A stretch of DNA of 64,000 bases from Pseudoxanthomonas sp. SE1 (GTDB taxonomy: Bacteria; Pseudomonadota; Gammaproteobacteria; Xanthomonadales; Xanthomonadaceae), in the NCBI RefSeq assembly GCF_029542205.1, contig NZ_CP113783.1, forward strand, positions 3,277,001 to 3,341,000, read 5' to 3'. The notes below the pieces were generated by a model. It made no database searches. It saw only the letters and a list, made by a program, of their open reading frames with translations, and was not told the origin of the DNA. This document shows positions 9,299-19,389 of the stretch, piece after piece (position 1 is the stretch's first letter; each line of letters starts with the position of its first letter). The translations under genes were made by a program, and so were the position numbers.

Positions 9299-10606
9299 TT
9301 AACGCGCGGTGCGATACGGCGACCACGCCGGCTCGCGCACATCCGCATTGGCCACGACAAGACGCTGGCGTACGCGCGCATCGGCCGAGACCGCGTACAG
9401 CACGCCCCGCCCGCCTTCGCGCGCGGCGTACAGCACCATGCTGGCGTTGGGGGCGAAGCTGGGCGATTCGTCCAGCGAACCCGGCGACAGCGACGACCAG
9501 CGTGCACCGCCCAGACTGCTGTCCATCAGCGAGATGCGGTAGTTGTTGCCCGCACCCTGCACCACCGCGATCTTCTTGCCGTCGTAGGACACGCTGGCGG
9601 TGGCGTTGTAGTTGCCATCGAAGCTCACCCGGCTCGCGCTGCCGCCACTGGCGGGCACCCGGTAGATCTGCGGGCGGCCACCGCGGTCGGAGGTGAAATA
9701 GATGCTGCTGCCATCCGGGCTCCACACCGGCTCGGTATCGATGGCCGAGGTGTTGGTCAGCTGGCGCAGCGAACGACTGCCCAGGTCCATCACGTAGATC
9801 TCGGGATTGCCGCTGCGCGACAGGGTCAGTGCCAGCTGGCGCCCATCCGGCGAGAACGAGGGCGCACCATTGATGCCGCGGAAGCTGGAGACCTTCTCGC
9901 GTGCGCCCGTCGAAATGTCCTGGATGTAGATGGCCGAGTTGCCGCTCTCGAAGCTGACATAGGCCAGCTTCCGGCCGTCCGGACTCCATGACGGCGACAG
10001 CAGGGGCTCGGCCGAGCGCACGACGGTCTGCGGATTGAAGCCGTCCGAATCCGCCACCATCAGCGCGTAACGCGTGGCCTTGCCGGTGCCGGCGGCGGTG
10101 ACGTAGGCGATGCGGGTCCAGAACGCACCGCGCACACCGAGGATCTTCTCGTAGATGGCATCGGCCATCTGATGGGCGACATCACGCAAGGCATTCGAGC
10201 GGGCGGTCATCGCCAGACCGAGCATGCGCTCCTGCTTGGCGACATCGAACAGTTCGTACTCCACGCGATACCCGCCATCGCCCGCGTCCACGACCCGGCC
10301 GACGACGATGTAGTCCTGGCGCAGCGCGCGCCATGTCGGGTACTGGATTTCCCCGCCGCGCGTCGGGCGCTCGGTGATGCTGGCTTCGGGCAGCGTGCGG
10401 AATGCGCCGGAACGCTCCAGATCGGCGCGCACCACGGCCGAGACATCCGTCGGCGGCATGCCCGCGCTGCCCTGGTAGGGCATCGGCACCACGGTGATGG
10501 GCAGGGCGGATTCGCGGCCGCCGATCAGGTCGACCTCGAGTTGCTGGGCCATGGCAGGGCCACAGAAGCCCAGGAACATCAGCAGGAGTAGCAGTCGTCG
10601 CGTCAT
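9299..10606 (-). CDS. tolB: Tol-Pal periplasmic beta-propeller protein TolB
   Basis: A 435-residue periplasmic protein. The signal peptide (residues 1-20) ends AMA-QQ, and the N-terminal alpha/beta domain begins LEVDLIGG. The C-terminal six-bladed propeller is visible as repeated PD40 motifs such as LSPSWSPDGRKLAYVS, APSFSPDGRQLAL and TEPVWSPDGSSIYF. TolB shuttles between Pal and TolA to drive outer-membrane constriction. It lies between tolA and pal, with about 86 bases to tolA and 58 to pal. No separate promoter is evident. Confidence 0.96.
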   Translation of the reverse strand: MTRRLLLLLMFLGFCGPAMAQQLEVDLIGGRESALPITVVPMPYQGSAGMPPTDVSAVVRADLERSGAFRTLPEASITERPTRGGEIQYPTWRALRQDYIVVGRVVDAGDGGYRVEYELFDVAKQERMLGLAMTARSNALRDVAHQMADAIYEKILGVRGAFWTRIAYVTAAGTGKATRYALMVADSDGFNPQTVVRSAEPLLSPSWSPDGRKLAYVSFESGNSAIYIQDISTGAREKVSSFRGINGAPSFSPDGRQLALTLSRSGNPEIYVMDLGSRSLRQLTNTSAIDTEPVWSPDGSSIYFTSDRGGRPQIYRVPASGGSASRVSFDGNYNATASVSYDGKKIAVVQGAGNNYRISLMDSSLGGARWSSLSPGSLDESPSFAPNASMVLYAAREGGRGVLYAVSADARVRQRLVVANADVREPAWSPYRTAR

Positions 10607-10692
10607 GGCTCGATTCTCACTCAGTGGCTTGTTTCATCTAGGTGAATTCGGGAAGCAGCAGGGGCAGATTGCCGTCCGTCGGCTGAACAGGG

Positions 10693-11727
10693 TCATCTCG
10701 ACGGCTGGAAGCGCACCACGAAATCGCGGGCCGCCACTTTCTCGAAACCCGCATATGGCAGCGGGCTGGCCTTCAGGACGGCGCGTTCCACACTGTCGCG
10801 CGCCGCCTGGTCATAGGGACAGCTGGGCTGCACTTCCGCCGACATCACCTCGCCGCCGGGCAGCATCTTGATGCGGATCGGACAGATCTGGCCTGAGCTC
10901 ACGTTGGGCGGGCGCACCCACTGGCGCTCGATGGCGGCGACCATCGCCCCCACCCACTCGCCCTGCGAGGGGCCAGATGCGGCACCCGCCACGCCCGCTG
11001 CCTGACCACTGCTTGCGGCAGGCGTGGCCGACGCCGCTGCCTGGCGGGCCCGCGCATCCGCGAGCTGGCGCAGCTTCTGCTCGGCCAGCTGTGCTTCGCG
11101 TGCGGCTTGCGCGCGCTGGCGCCGGATTTCCTCCAATCGCTTCTGGTCTGCCGCGGCCTTCTGCTGGGCTTCGGTCGCCACGCGCTTCTGGCGCTCCTCT
11201 TCCTGCTGCGCGGCCAGGCGGCGCTGCTGCTCGGCCTGCTCCTGGCGCTTGCGCTCGGTCAGGTCGATCTGCTCCTGGCGCCGCTTGGCTTCCTGTTCCT
11301 GTCGCGCCGTCTCCTGGGAGATGGCGTCGCGGCGGGCTTCGTCCTGGTCCACATCGTCCGGGACCACCACGCGCTCCTGCGCCTGCACCTGCCGTTCGAC
11401 CGGCGCATCCTGCGGCGCGGGCTCGGGGATCGGTTGCGGCGGCGGAACGGTGTCTTCCGGTGCGGGTTCCTGCACGGGCTCGGGCATCGGCTCTGGCTGG
11501 AAGTCGAGTGCACGCTCGACTGCGCGCTGGTCAGCGGCGGACACATCCAGCGTTGCCTCCATCGCCTCGGAACCTGCGGCATTGAGACGATCGCGGTCCC
11601 AGGTCAGGAACGGCGACACCAGCAGCAGCACGAGCAACAGCACGTGCAGGCCGATGGCCCACGCCACCGCCCTGCCCAGCCCCTCGTCCTGCACGGGCCG
11701 CTGGCGCTGGAGGACTTCAGCGTGCAT
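10693..11727 (-). CDS. tolA: Cell envelope integrity protein TolA
   Basis: An inner-membrane protein of 344 residues that spans the periplasm. One membrane helix (about residues 22-44, LHVLLLVLLLVSPFL) is followed by a Pro/Glu-rich stretch. A long Ala/Gln/Arg/Lys helix with repeated EEERQKR/AEQKLRQ patterns makes up domain II, and a C-terminal globular domain ends the protein (IERQWVRPP...YAGFEKVAARDFVVRF). The start is either ATG at 11725-11727 (chosen) or GTG two codons upstream. Both overlap the end of tolR, which implies translational coupling. Confidence 0.93.
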   Translation of the reverse strand: MHAEVLQRQRPVQDEGLGRAVAWAIGLHVLLLVLLLVSPFLTWDRDRLNAAGSEAMEATLDVSAADQRAVERALDFQPEPMPEPVQEPAPEDTVPPPQPIPEPAPQDAPVERQVQAQERVVVPDDVDQDEARRDAISQETARQEQEAKRRQEQIDLTERKRQEQAEQQRRLAAQQEEERQKRVATEAQQKAAADQKRLEEIRRQRAQAAREAQLAEQKLRQLADARARQAAASATPAASSGQAAGVAGAASGPSQGEWVGAMVAAIERQWVRPPNVSSGQICPIRIKMLPGGEVMSAEVQPSCPYDQAARDSVERAVLKASPLPYAGFEKVAARDFVVRFQPSR

Positions 11728-12160
11728 TGCCACCCGCGTTGGTCATCAGGCTGACATTGCCGACCTTCGCGCGCCGCAGCACATCCATCGCGTCGAGCAC
11801 CTTCTGGTACGGCGCTGCGCCTTCCGCCGCGACCATGATGCGGAGCTCATCGCCCTGCTGCGCGCGGATCGCCGCGACCTTGGCTTCGAGCGCCGCCGCG
11901 TCCAGCACTTCCGGCTGCTTGGCTTCGGGCAACTTCAGGCCATAGCGGCCGTCGGGGTAGGCAATGACGATTACCGGCTCGTTGCGCGTTTCCACCGCCT
12001 TCGCGTTGGACGACGGCAGCTTCACGTCCACGCTCAACGTCAGCAGTGGCGCAGTCACCATGAAGATGATCAGCAGCACCAGCATCACGTCGATGTAGGG
12101 CACGACGTTGATCTCGGATTTCAGCTTGCGCCGCTTGCGATGGAAGATGCTTCCGGCCAT
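11717..12160 (-). CDS. tolR: Tol-Pal inner-membrane motor subunit TolR
   Basis: A 147-residue ExbD/TolR protein with one N-terminal membrane helix. The conserved Asp used in proton flow lies in VVPYIDVMLVLLIIFMVTAPL. The remaining ~100 residues are the periplasmic domain. It works with TolQ to harvest the proton gradient for TolA movement. Its stop codon (11717-11719) overlaps the start of tolA, and it begins 12 bases after tolQ. Confidence 0.96.
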   Translation of the reverse strand: MAGSIFHRKRRKLKSEINVVPYIDVMLVLLIIFMVTAPLLTLSVDVKLPSSNAKAVETRNEPVIVIAYPDGRYGLKLPEAKQPEVLDAAALEAKVAAIRAQQGDELRIMVAAEGAAPYQKVLDAMDVLRRAKVGNVSLMTNAGGNAR

Positions 12161-12172
12161 GGTGGGCTCCGC

Positions 12173-12946
12173 TTACTCGGCCGAATTCTGGCGCTGCAGG
12201 ATGGAGCTGAACTCCTCGGCGAAGCTCTCGTAACGCACCGACAGCCGCTCGACGCGGGTGGTGAAGCGGTTGTAGGCCCACACGGCGGGAATCGCCACGA
12301 ACAGGCCGATGGCAGTCGCGAACAGCGCTTCCGAGATGCCCGGGGCGACGGCCGCGATGCCCGCCTGCTCACCGCTGTTGAGCATGTCGTGCATGGTCAC
12401 CATGATGCCGAACACGGTGCCGACCAGGCCCACGTAAGGCGCAGTGGAGCCGATGTTCGCCAGCAGTTCGAGGTTGCGTTCGAGCTGGTCGACTTCGCGC
12501 GTGTAGGTCACGCGCATGGCGCGCTGCGCGCCTTCCAGTTGCGCGCGCCCGTCGAGGCCGCGCTTGTCGCGCAGGCGGGTGAATTCGCGGAAACCCGCTT
12601 CGAAGATTGCTTCAAGACCGGTCACCACGCGGTTGCGGTCCGCGGCGCCGGCATACAGCTTGTGCAGTTCAGCGCCGGACCAGAACCGGCCCTCGAACTC
12701 GTCGGCGTCGCGGTTGGCGGTCTTGAACACGCGTGCCTTGCGGAAAATGATCACCCAGCTGATCAACGACCCGGCCAACAGCAGCAGCACGATCAACTGG
12801 ACCGGCAGGCTCGCCTTGAGCATCAGATTGATGTAGTTGATCCCGCTGTGCACCGTGGCGGCGGAAGCCTCGGCGGCAGCGGCAGCGGTCTCCGGCGGCA
12901 ACGCCTCCACCACGGTGTCCTGGAAGGCCAGCAGCGTTGCGATCAT
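12173..12946 (-). CDS. tolQ: Tol-Pal inner-membrane motor subunit TolQ
   Basis: A 257-residue MotA/TolQ/ExbB proton-channel protein with three membrane segments. The first is at about residues 40-70 (LPVQLIVLLLLAGSLISWVII). The paired C-terminal helices contain IGSTAPYVGLVGTVFGIM and the GISEALFATAIGLFVAIPAV signature. The N-terminus is slightly longer than in E. coli (about 30 extra residues rich in Ala/Glu). It is the first tol gene, after ybgC. Confidence 0.96.
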   Translation of the reverse strand: MIATLLAFQDTVVEALPPETAAAAAEASAATVHSGINYINLMLKASLPVQLIVLLLLAGSLISWVIIFRKARVFKTANRDADEFEGRFWSGAELHKLYAGAADRNRVVTGLEAIFEAGFREFTRLRDKRGLDGRAQLEGAQRAMRVTYTREVDQLERNLELLANIGSTAPYVGLVGTVFGIMVTMHDMLNSGEQAGIAAVAPGISEALFATAIGLFVAIPAVWAYNRFTTRVERLSVRYESFAEEFSSILQRQNSAE

Positions 12947-12985
12947 CCGTTGTTCCTCGAGTCTCGGTTCGTGTTGCGTATCGGG

Positions 12986-13441
12986 TTAGAGCGATCGGCC
13001 CGGTGTCTCGAGCCGGCGGAATTCCTCATACAACGCCTCGGGCAGCGCAACGGGTCTGAAACCCGAGGCGCTGAGCGCGGCGACTTTCACCTCGGCGGTC
13101 AGCAGCACTTCGCCACTCCGCTCGATGGACTGGGCGAAGACCACGCTGGCCCGCTTGCATTGGTGGATGCGCGCGCTCACCTGCAGCAGATCGTCCAACC
13201 GGGCGGGGCGCAGGAAATCCAGGCGCATCGCTCGGACGGCGAACACCAGGTCGTGGGTCTGGCGCAGTTGTTCCTGGGCGTATCCACGGGCCCGCAACCA
13301 TTCGGTTCGGGTCCGCTCCAGGAAAGCGACGTACTGCGCGTGGTACACCACGCCACCGGCATCGGTATCTTCCCAATAGACGCGTGTCGGAAAGATGAAC
13401 GGAGCCGAATCCCCGGCGATCGTCGTCGAATCAGTCGTCAA
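12986..13441 (-). CDS. ybgC: Acyl-CoA thioesterase YbgC
   Basis: A 151-residue hot-dog fold thioesterase, usual first member of tol-pal operons. The catalytic region is VYWEDTDAGGVVYHAQYV (residues 21-38) with the conserved Asp and His-adjacent Tyr. MRLDFLRPARLDDLL continues the family pattern. The enzyme hydrolyses short or medium acyl-CoA, possibly linked to phospholipid metabolism at the envelope. It sits 39 bases before tolQ and about 50 bases after ruvB. Confidence 0.93.
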   Translation of the reverse strand: MTTDSTTIAGDSAPFIFPTRVYWEDTDAGGVVYHAQYVAFLERTRTEWLRARGYAQEQLRQTHDLVFAVRAMRLDFLRPARLDDLLQVSARIHQCKRASVVFAQSIERSGEVLLTAEVKVAALSASGFRPVALPEALYEEFRRLETPGRSL

Positions 13442-13492
13442 AGCATGCGCTCCCGCACGTTGTCGTGCATACCATCCTGAAACCAGTTGCCG

Positions 13493-14533
13493 TCAGAAGA
13501 GCTCGTCGGGAACATCGCTCGCTTCGGGCACGCGGCCTTTCGGCGTCAGCCCGAGGTGCAGGTAGGCCTTGCGGGTGGCCATGCGGCCGCGCGCGGTGCG
13601 CACCAGGAAGCCCTGCTGGATCAGATAGGGTTCGATGACGTCCTCCAGCGTGCCGCGCTCCTCGCTCAGTGCGGCCGCCAGCGACTCCACGCCCACCGGG
13701 CCGCCATCGAAGTTGTCCACGATGGTGCGCAGCATGCGGCGGTCGAGTTCGTCGAAGCCCTCCGGGTCCACCTTCAGCATCTGCATCGCGGCGCGCGCCA
13801 CGTCGACGTCGATGTGGCCGTTGGCCTTGACCTGCGCGTAGTCGCGCACGCGACGAAGCAGCCGGTTGGCGATGCGCGGGGTGCCACGTGCGCGACGGGC
13901 GATTTCCCCTGCCCCTTCCGGCACGCAATCCATGCCCAGGATGCGGGCCGAGCGCTGCACGATGCGGGTGAGTTCGTCCGGCGTGTAGAACTCCAGGCGC
14001 TGCACGATCCCGAAGCGGTCGCGTAGCGGCGCGGTCAGCAGGCCGGCGCGCGTGGTGGCGCCGATCAGGGTGAAGGGCGGCAGGTCCAGCTTGATCGACC
14101 GCGCGGCAGGTCCCTCGCCGATCATGATGTCGATCTGGAAATCCTCCATCGCCGGATACAGCACTTCCTCGACCACAGGCGACAGGCGATGGATCTCGTC
14201 GACGAACAGCACGTCATGCGGCTGCAGGTTGGTCAGCAGCGCGGCGAGGTCGCCCGCCTTCTCGATCACCGGGCCGGACGTGGAGCGCAGGTTCACGCCC
14301 AGTTCGTTGGCGATGACATGGCTCAAGGTGGTCTTGCCCAGCCCCGGCGGCCCGAAGATCAGCACATGGTCGAGCGCCTCACCACGACCCTTCGCCGCCT
14401 GGATGTAGATGTCCAACTGCTCCCGGACCGGCTTCTGGCCCAGGTACTCGTCCAGCCGCTTGGGGCGGATGCTGGCCTCGATGGCCTCGTCTTCGCGCGT
14501 GGCGGACGAGGTGATGATGCGGTCTGCGGTCAT
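13493..14533 (-). CDS. ruvB: Holliday junction branch migration helicase RuvB
   Basis: A 346-residue AAA+ motor that drives branch migration with RuvA. Walker A is GPPGLGKTT (residues 61-69), Walker B is [11 protein letters not shown], and the arginine-finger region is [16 protein letters not shown] winged helix closes the protein ([18 protein letters not shown]). The start [15 protein letters not shown] at 14531-14533 is chosen over an upstream ATG that would add ten residues foreign to the family. Unlike E. coli, ruvB is separated from ruvA by kup. Confidence 0.96.
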   Translation of the reverse strand: MTADRIITSSATREDEAIEASIRPKRLDEYLGQKPVREQLDIYIQAAKGRGEALDHVLIFGPPGLGKTTLSHVIANELGVNLRSTSGPVIEKAGDLAALLTNLQPHDVLFVDEIHRLSPVVEEVLYPAMEDFQIDIMIGEGPAARSIKLDLPPFTLIGATTRAGLLTAPLRDRFGIVQRLEFYTPDELTRIVQRSARILGMDCVPEGAGEIARRARGTPRIANRLLRRVRDYAQVKANGHIDVDVARAAMQMLKVDPEGFDELDRRMLRTIVDNFDGGPVGVESLAAALSEERGTLEDVIEPYLIQQGFLVRTARGRMATRKAYLHLGLTPKGRVPEASDVPDELF

Positions 14534-14589
14534 GCGGGGATTATGCGTGAAACCGCCCGCCATGCTTCATCTTTCCCGCGCCGCACCGG

Positions 14590-16518
14590 TCAGATTTCGA
14601 CCTGTGCGCCCAGTTCCACCAGCCGGTTGCCGGGAATGCGGAAGAAGCCGGTCGCGGGCGCGGCATTGCGGTGCATGACGGCGAACAGCTTGTCGCGCCA
14701 CACCGGCATGCCGCCGTGGCGCGCGGCCACGATGGTTTCGCGGCTGGCGAAATACGTGGTCTCCATCGGGTCGAAGTACACGCCCCCCTGGTCGCAGGAA
14801 CCCATCAGCGCCTGCGGCACGTCGGGCGTCTCGGCGAAACCGTAGCTGATCACCACGCGATAGAAATCATCGCCGATCGGCTCGATCTTCAGCCGTTTCT
14901 TCTTCGGCGCATAAGGCACCGTCAGCGTCTCGACCGTGAGGAACACGTTGCGCTCGTGCAGCACCTTGTTGTGCTTCAGGTTGTGCAGCAACGCGTGCGG
15001 CACCACGCCCTTGTCCGCCGTCAGGAAGATCGCCGTGCCGGGCACGCGCACGGGCGGCGCCAGCATCAGGCCAGGCAGGAAGGTGTCCAGGCGGATGCCT
15101 TCCTTCTGCACTTCGCCATGCAGCAGTTCGCGGCCGCGGCGCCAGGTACGCATCATGGTGAAGGCGGTGATGCCGATGAACAGCGGCACCCATGCGCCGA
15201 TGCCGGTGACCAGCTTGGCGCCGTTGGCGAACAGGAAGGCCAGGTCGATCACCAGGAACACGCCACACAGCGGCAGCACCCATTTGCGGGAATCCGGCCA
15301 GCGCGTATAGGCCACGATCGCCAGCAACAACGTGTCGATGAGCATGGTGCCCGTGACCGACAGACCGTAGGCCGTGGCCAACGCACCGGAACTCTGGAAG
15401 CTCAGCACCAGCACGATCACCGCCAGGTAGAGCATCAGGTTGATCGACGGCACATAGATCTGGCCGATCGTGTCCTTCGAGGTGTACTTGATGTGCAGGC
15501 GCGGCAGGTAACCCAACTGGATGGCCTGGCGCGTCACCGAGAACGCGCCCGTGATCACCGCCTGCGACGCCACCGCCGCCGCCGTGGTCGCCAGCACCAG
15601 CATGGGAATCTGCGCCCACTCCGGGATCGACATGTAGAACGGATTGGCCACGGCTTCCGGATGCTTCAGCAGCACCGCGCCCTGGCCGTAATAGTTCAGC
15701 ACCAGCGCAGGCAGCACGAAAGCGAACCAGCCCCAGCGGATGGGGCGTTTGCCGAAGTGGCCCATATCGGCATACAGCGCCTCGCCACCGGTCACGGTCA
15801 GCACCACCGCACCGAGGATCAGCACCGCGTGCCAGTCGTGGGTGACGAAGAAATGCCAGGCCCAGTAAGGGTTGAGCGCGGCCAGTACCGAGGGGTTTTG
15901 CGCGATGTTGTAGATGCCGAAGCCGGCCAGCACGATGAACCAGGTGATCATCACCGGACCGAACGCCTTGCCCACTTTCGCCGTACCGAAGCGCTGGAAC
16001 GCGAACAGGCCGGTCAGGATCACCAGGCTGATCGGCACGACCCACTGCTTGAACACGGGTGAGACCACTTCCAGGCCTTCCACCGCACCCAGCACCGTGA
16101 TGGGCGGGGTGATCATGCCGTCGCCGAAGAACAGCGCCGCGCCGAAGATGCCGAGGATGCCCACCGTGTAGCTCAGCCGCGAGCCCTTGGTCAGGCTGCG
16201 CTGCGCCAGCGCCGTCAGCGCCATGATGCCGCCCTCGCCGTCGTTGTCGGCGCGCATGATGACGATGACGTACTTCAGCGTGACCACCAGCAGCAGCGAC
16301 CAGAAGCCGAGCGACAGCAGCCCGCGCACGGTGTCCGCGTCCGGCGTCAGGCCGAAGTGCGGATGGAACATCTCCTTGATCGTGTACAGCGGGCTGGTGC
16401 CGATGTCGCCGAACACCACGCCGACGGCACCGGCCACCAGGGCAGCCATGCCCGCTTGCGAATGACCGTGCTGCCCGGTGTTGCCGGCGTCGGTATGGGA
16501 AGAGGAAGGGCTGGACAT
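14590..16518 (-). CDS. kup: Potassium uptake protein Kup
   Basis: A 642-residue low-affinity K+/H+ symporter of the KUP/HAK/KT family with about 12 membrane helices in the first 440 residues. The signature [15 protein letters not shown] appears at the first helix, followed by [14 protein letters not shown]. The remaining ~200 residues are the cytoplasmic tail ([24 protein letters not shown]). The start at 16516-16518 ([10 protein letters not shown]) removes 70 unlikely upstream residues. It is embedded between ruvA and ruvB on the same strand. Confidence 0.95.
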   Translation of the reverse strand: MSSPSSSHTDAGNTGQHGHSQAGMAALVAGAVGVVFGDIGTSPLYTIKEMFHPHFGLTPDADTVRGLLSLGFWSLLLVVTLKYVIVIMRADNDGEGGIMALTALAQRSLTKGSRLSYTVGILGIFGAALFFGDGMITPPITVLGAVEGLEVVSPVFKQWVVPISLVILTGLFAFQRFGTAKVGKAFGPVMITWFIVLAGFGIYNIAQNPSVLAALNPYWAWHFFVTHDWHAVLILGAVVLTVTGGEALYADMGHFGKRPIRWGWFAFVLPALVLNYYGQGAVLLKHPEAVANPFYMSIPEWAQIPMLVLATTAAAVASQAVITGAFSVTRQAIQLGYLPRLHIKYTSKDTIGQIYVPSINLMLYLAVIVLVLSFQSSGALATAYGLSVTGTMLIDTLLLAIVAYTRWPDSRKWVLPLCGVFLVIDLAFLFANGAKLVTGIGAWVPLFIGITAFTMMRTWRRGRELLHGEVQKEGIRLDTFLPGLMLAPPVRVPGTAIFLTADKGVVPHALLHNLKHNKVLHERNVFLTVETLTVPYAPKKKRLKIEPIGDDFYRVVISYGFAETPDVPQALMGSCDQGGVYFDPMETTYFASRETIVAARHGGMPVWRDKLFAVMHRNAAPATGFFRIPGNRLVELGAQVEI

Positions 16519-16570
16519 GGCGGCCGGGAGGGTAGCGCTCGGTGAGTGAAGGGGTGCTCTAAAGCCGCGA

Positions 16571-17158
16571 TCAGCGCAATGCGGACTGCAGGGCCTTGCG
16601 GATGATCGTGGCGGCATCGTCGCCCGCGGCCGTCGCGTCGCGCGCCATGCGGGTCGCTTCCGCTGGCTTGTACCCCAGCTGCTGCAGCGCGATGGTGGCT
16701 TCGGACTGCGGATCGGCCGGCAGCGCACTGATGCCGCCTACGCCGGTGCCCATCAGGTCGGCCGCGCGGTCGCGCAGTTCCACCACCATGCGCTCGGCGG
16801 TCTTCTTGCCGATGCCGGGGATGCGCGTGAGCGCGGTGATGTCGCCGGCCTGCACCATGCGCGCGAATTCGTCCACGCTGGCGCCGGACAACACCGCCAG
16901 CGCGATCTTCGCGCCCACGCCACTGACCTTCTGCACGTCGCGGAACAACCTGCGCTCGCCTTCGCGCAGGAAGCCGTACAGCGACACGCTGTCTTCCTTC
17001 TGTGCGTAGTGGGTGAACAGCAGTACCTCGCGACCCACGTCGGGAAGGTCGTAGTGCGTGCTCATCGGGGCTTCGAGCTCATAGCCCACGCCGCCCACGT
17101 CGATCACCAGCCACGGCGGCGACTTGTACGCCAGGATGCCGCGAAGACGTCCGATCAT
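16571..17158 (-). CDS. ruvA: Holliday junction DNA-binding protein RuvA
   Basis: A 195-residue protein that binds four-way junctions as a tetramer and loads RuvB. The OB-fold domain opens [20 protein letters not shown]. Two helix-hairpin-helix motifs follow ([15 protein letters not shown] and [16 protein letters not shown], residues about 72-125). The C-terminal UBA-like domain III ends it ([20 protein letters not shown]). The start at 17156-17158 matches the family. An upstream in-frame ATG lies inside a repeat element and is rejected. Confidence 0.96.
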   Translation of the reverse strand: MIGRLRGILAYKSPPWLVIDVGGVGYELEAPMSTHYDLPDVGREVLLFTHYAQKEDSVSLYGFLREGERRLFRDVQKVSGVGAKIALAVLSGASVDEFARMVQAGDITALTRIPGIGKKTAERMVVELRDRAADLMGTGVGGISALPADPQSEATIALQQLGYKPAEATRMARDATAAGDDAATIIRKALQSALR

Positions 17159-17176
17159 GGAGAAACTCCTGCGTTG

Positions 17177-17331
17177 CCCTTCTCCCACCGGGAGAAGGTG
17201 GCGCGACGCGCCGGATGAGGGCCGAACCGGGTCCATCGCGGCGAACAGCGGAGCGCGGCCTGCCGCATGAGTCCTCGATCATCCGGACCTCGGCTGCCTT
17301 CACCCCAACCCCTCTCCCGCCGGGAGAGAGG
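17177..17331. repeat. Composite inverted palindromic element between ruvC and ruvA
   Basis: One end is CCCTTCTCCC-ACC-GGGAGAAGG (17177-17198) followed by GGATGAGGG-like sequence. The other end is CACCCCAACCCCTCTCCC with its complement GGGAGAG (17301-17331). It shares ends and inverted organisation with the element at 7001-7126. It fills most of the 196-base gap between ruvC and ruvA, and nothing else is visible there. Confidence 0.85.
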
Positions 17332-17354
17332 CTCGCTCAGCGAACGCCGACCGA

Positions 17355-17876
17355 TCATTTCCTGCTCCAGGCCAATTGCGAACTCACGCCCAGCCGTTTG
17401 GCCGTGGCGCGCACGTGCGCGTGGGTGATGGCGACCGCCAGCGCATCGGCGGCGTCGGCCTGCAACCTGCCATGCAGGTTCAGCATGATCCCGACCATGT
17501 GCTGGATCTGGCCCTTCTCGGCACTGCCGCGGCCGACCACGGCCAGCTTCACTTCCTTGGCCGCGTACTCGTGCACTGGCAGGTCGCGCAGTACGACCGC
17601 GCTGATGGCGGCGCCGCGCGCCTGCCCCAGCTTCAATGCCGAATCGGGGTTGCGTGCCATGAACACCTTCTCGATCGCCACTTCGTCCGGCTGCCAGGTG
17701 GTGATGATGTCGGCCAGGCCATCCAGCAGGCGGCGCAGCCGCTGCGGGAAGTCGTCGGCCCCCAGCAGCACCAGCGGCGCATGATAGACGTGCGTGGTCT
17801 TGCCCGCCGCATCCACGTCGATGATGCCCACGCCGGTACGCTGCGAACCCGGGTCGATGCCGAGGATGCGGGTCAC
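17355..17876 (-). CDS. ruvC: Holliday junction resolvase RuvC
   Basis: A 173-residue RNase H-fold endonuclease that cuts Holliday junctions symmetrically. The catalytic acidic residues are visible as [12 protein letters not shown] (Asp near residue 7), [10 protein letters not shown] (Glu) and the C-terminal [14 protein letters not shown] (two Asp). A GTG start at 17874-17876 ([10 protein letters not shown]) is preferred because it gives the exact E. coli length of 173. The upstream ATG at 17907-17909 would add 11 non-conserved residues. It follows yebC on the same strand. Confidence 0.94.
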   Translation of the reverse strand: MTRILGIDPGSQRTGVGIIDVDAAGKTTHVYHAPLVLLGADDFPQRLRRLLDGLADIITTWQPDEVAIEKVFMARNPDSALKLGQARGAAISAVVLRDLPVHEYAAKEVKLAVVGRGSAEKGQIQHMVGIMLNLHGRLQADAADALAVAITHAHVRATAKRLGVSSQLAWSRK

Positions 17877-17918
17877 GGGACGTGATGGCCCGCCATCACC
17901 CGTCCCCACACACGGTGA

Positions 17919-18650
17919 CTACGCATACGCATCCGCGCCCAGCTCGGCGTTGGAGTAGACGTCCTGCACATCATCCAGGTCTTCCAGCATGTCCAGCAGC
18001 TTCTTCACCTGCACGGCGGTGTCGCCCTGCACGGCGATGTCGTTGTCGGCACGGAAGGTGATCTCGGCGTGGCCGGGCTCCAGTCCCGCGGCTGCCATGG
18101 CGTCCTTCACCGACGAGAAGGCTTCGGGCGTGGTGACCACATCGATGGACCCGTCATCCGGATACACCACGATGTCGTCGGCGCCGGCCTCGATCGCGGC
18201 CTCGGTGATTTTCTCTTCGTCCGCACCCGGCGCGTAGCTGAGCACGCCCAGTCGCTTGAACATGAAGGCCACCGAGCCTTCGGTGCCCATGTTGCCGCCG
18301 CACTTGCCGAACGCGTGGCGGACTTCGGCCACGGTGCGCACGCGGTTGTCGGTCAGGCAATCGACGATCACCGCGACGCCGCCCGGCGCGTAGCCTTCGT
18401 AGCGGATCTCCTCGAAGACCACGCCTTCCAGCTCACCGGTGGCCTTCTTGATGGCGCGCTCGATGACGTCCTTCGACATGTTGGCCGACAGGCCCTTGTC
18501 CACTGCGGCGCGCAGGCGCGGATTGTTGGCCGGCTCGCCGCCGCCGGCGCGGGCCGCCACGCCGATCTCGCGGATGATCTTGGTGAAGATCTTGCCGCGC
18601 TTGGCGTCGGTGGCGTTCTTGCGGGCTTCGATCGACGGGCCTCTGCCCAT
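17919..18650 (-). CDS. yebC: YebC/PmpR-family regulator / translation factor
   Basis: A 243-residue member of the YebC/TACO1 family, starting [20 protein letters not shown], which matches the MAGHSKWAN...KRGK type N-terminus. The family was named for transcriptional regulation, and more recent work links it to relief of ribosome stalling at proline runs. The sequence contains the standard [19 protein letters not shown] and an acidic C-terminus ([16 protein letters not shown]). It sits upstream of ruvC, a very common arrangement. Confidence 0.93.
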   Translation of the reverse strand: MGRGPSIEARKNATDAKRGKIFTKIIREIGVAARAGGGEPANNPRLRAAVDKGLSANMSKDVIERAIKKATGELEGVVFEEIRYEGYAPGGVAVIVDCLTDNRVRTVAEVRHAFGKCGGNMGTEGSVAFMFKRLGVLSYAPGADEEKITEAAIEAGADDIVVYPDDGSIDVVTTPEAFSSVKDAMAAAGLEPGHAEITFRADNDIAVQGDTAVQVKKLLDMLEDLDDVQDVYSNAELGADAYA

Positions 18651-18707
18651 GGTGACTTCCGGAGTGCACTGACAAGGGCGCGGATTATACGCGCCCCCAT
18701 GCGCAGG

Positions 18708-19346
18708 TCAGTCCTGCCCCTCGAAGCGGCCATCACGCAGGAAGCAGGCCGCCTGGCGCGCGGCATCGGCCGAGAACACCAGCCCCGTATGGCTGGCCGG
18801 CACCACGCAGTGCGCCGCCAGCCCCGGCAGGCGGGTTTCATCCAGCCCGACCGTGCCATCGGATTCGCCGTCGAAGCGGGTGATCAGTCGGCCGATGCCG
18901 CGTGCCACGTTCCCGGCCACCATCCCCACGGGCACCGTTCCCTGCCAGGGCACGCAACCTGCCTGCAGCAGCGCACCACTGCGGCCGAGCACGGCTGCCG
19001 TCCATGCCCGACGGCCCAGGCTGCGCGCGGCGCCACTGCCACACAGCGGCGATCCCAGGCAGACCATGCGCTGCACGGGCAGGCCAGGCGCGCGGCGCAG
19101 CGCTTCCAACCCGATCAGTCCGCCCAGGCTGTGTCCCACGAGATGCAACGGCGGCGAACCCCGCAATCGCTCGATCAGGGCCGCGATGGCCGGCTCCGGT
19201 CCGCCCAGGATGCTGGGGTAACCGAACACGTCCACCTCAAAGCCTTCACGGCGCAGCCGGCGTGCGAGCGGCGTCAGCCACGATTTCGCGTTCCAGATGC
19301 CGTGCACGAGGAGCACGCGCGTCACGGGGTCCTGCTGTTCCGTCAT
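18708..19346 (-). CDS. Alpha/beta hydrolase, esterase/lipase-like
   Basis: A 212-residue alpha/beta hydrolase. VLLVHGIWNAKSW gives the oxyanion region, HLVGHSLGGLIGLEAL the nucleophile elbow (GHSLG), and SDGTVGLDETRL plus ASHTGLVFS the expected Asp and His region. No signal peptide is visible. Residues 66-105 resemble PGAP1-like and related lipases, but the substrate is unknown. The start at 19344-19346 is chosen because upstream sequence is low-quality coding. It is followed by yebC on the same strand and preceded by the araC gene. Confidence 0.82.
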   Translation of the reverse strand: MTEQQDPVTRVLLVHGIWNAKSWLTPLARRLRREGFEVDVFGYPSILGGPEPAIAALIERLRGSPPLHLVGHSLGGLIGLEALRRAPGLPVQRMVCLGSPLCGSGAARSLGRRAWTAAVLGRSGALLQAGCVPWQGTVPVGMVAGNVARGIGRLITRFDGESDGTVGLDETRLPGLAAHCVVPASHTGLVFSADAARQAACFLRDGRFEGQD

Positions 19347-19389
19347 GCGAGGCAGTGTGGGCGAAGTCGCTGCGCCATGCCAGCGCCGC

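Noticed and set aside
7036..9696. Very long open frame opposite queE, cpoB and pal
   Set aside because: It is antisense to three well-recognised genes. Its product is Arg/Gly/His/Gln-rich with no family motif, which is the usual shadow in GC-rich DNA. The same applies to the long frames opposite prlC (2829-4670), tolRA (11024-13480), clpB (35764-38649), the second TonB receptor (40947-43469) and sucCD (51223-53556).
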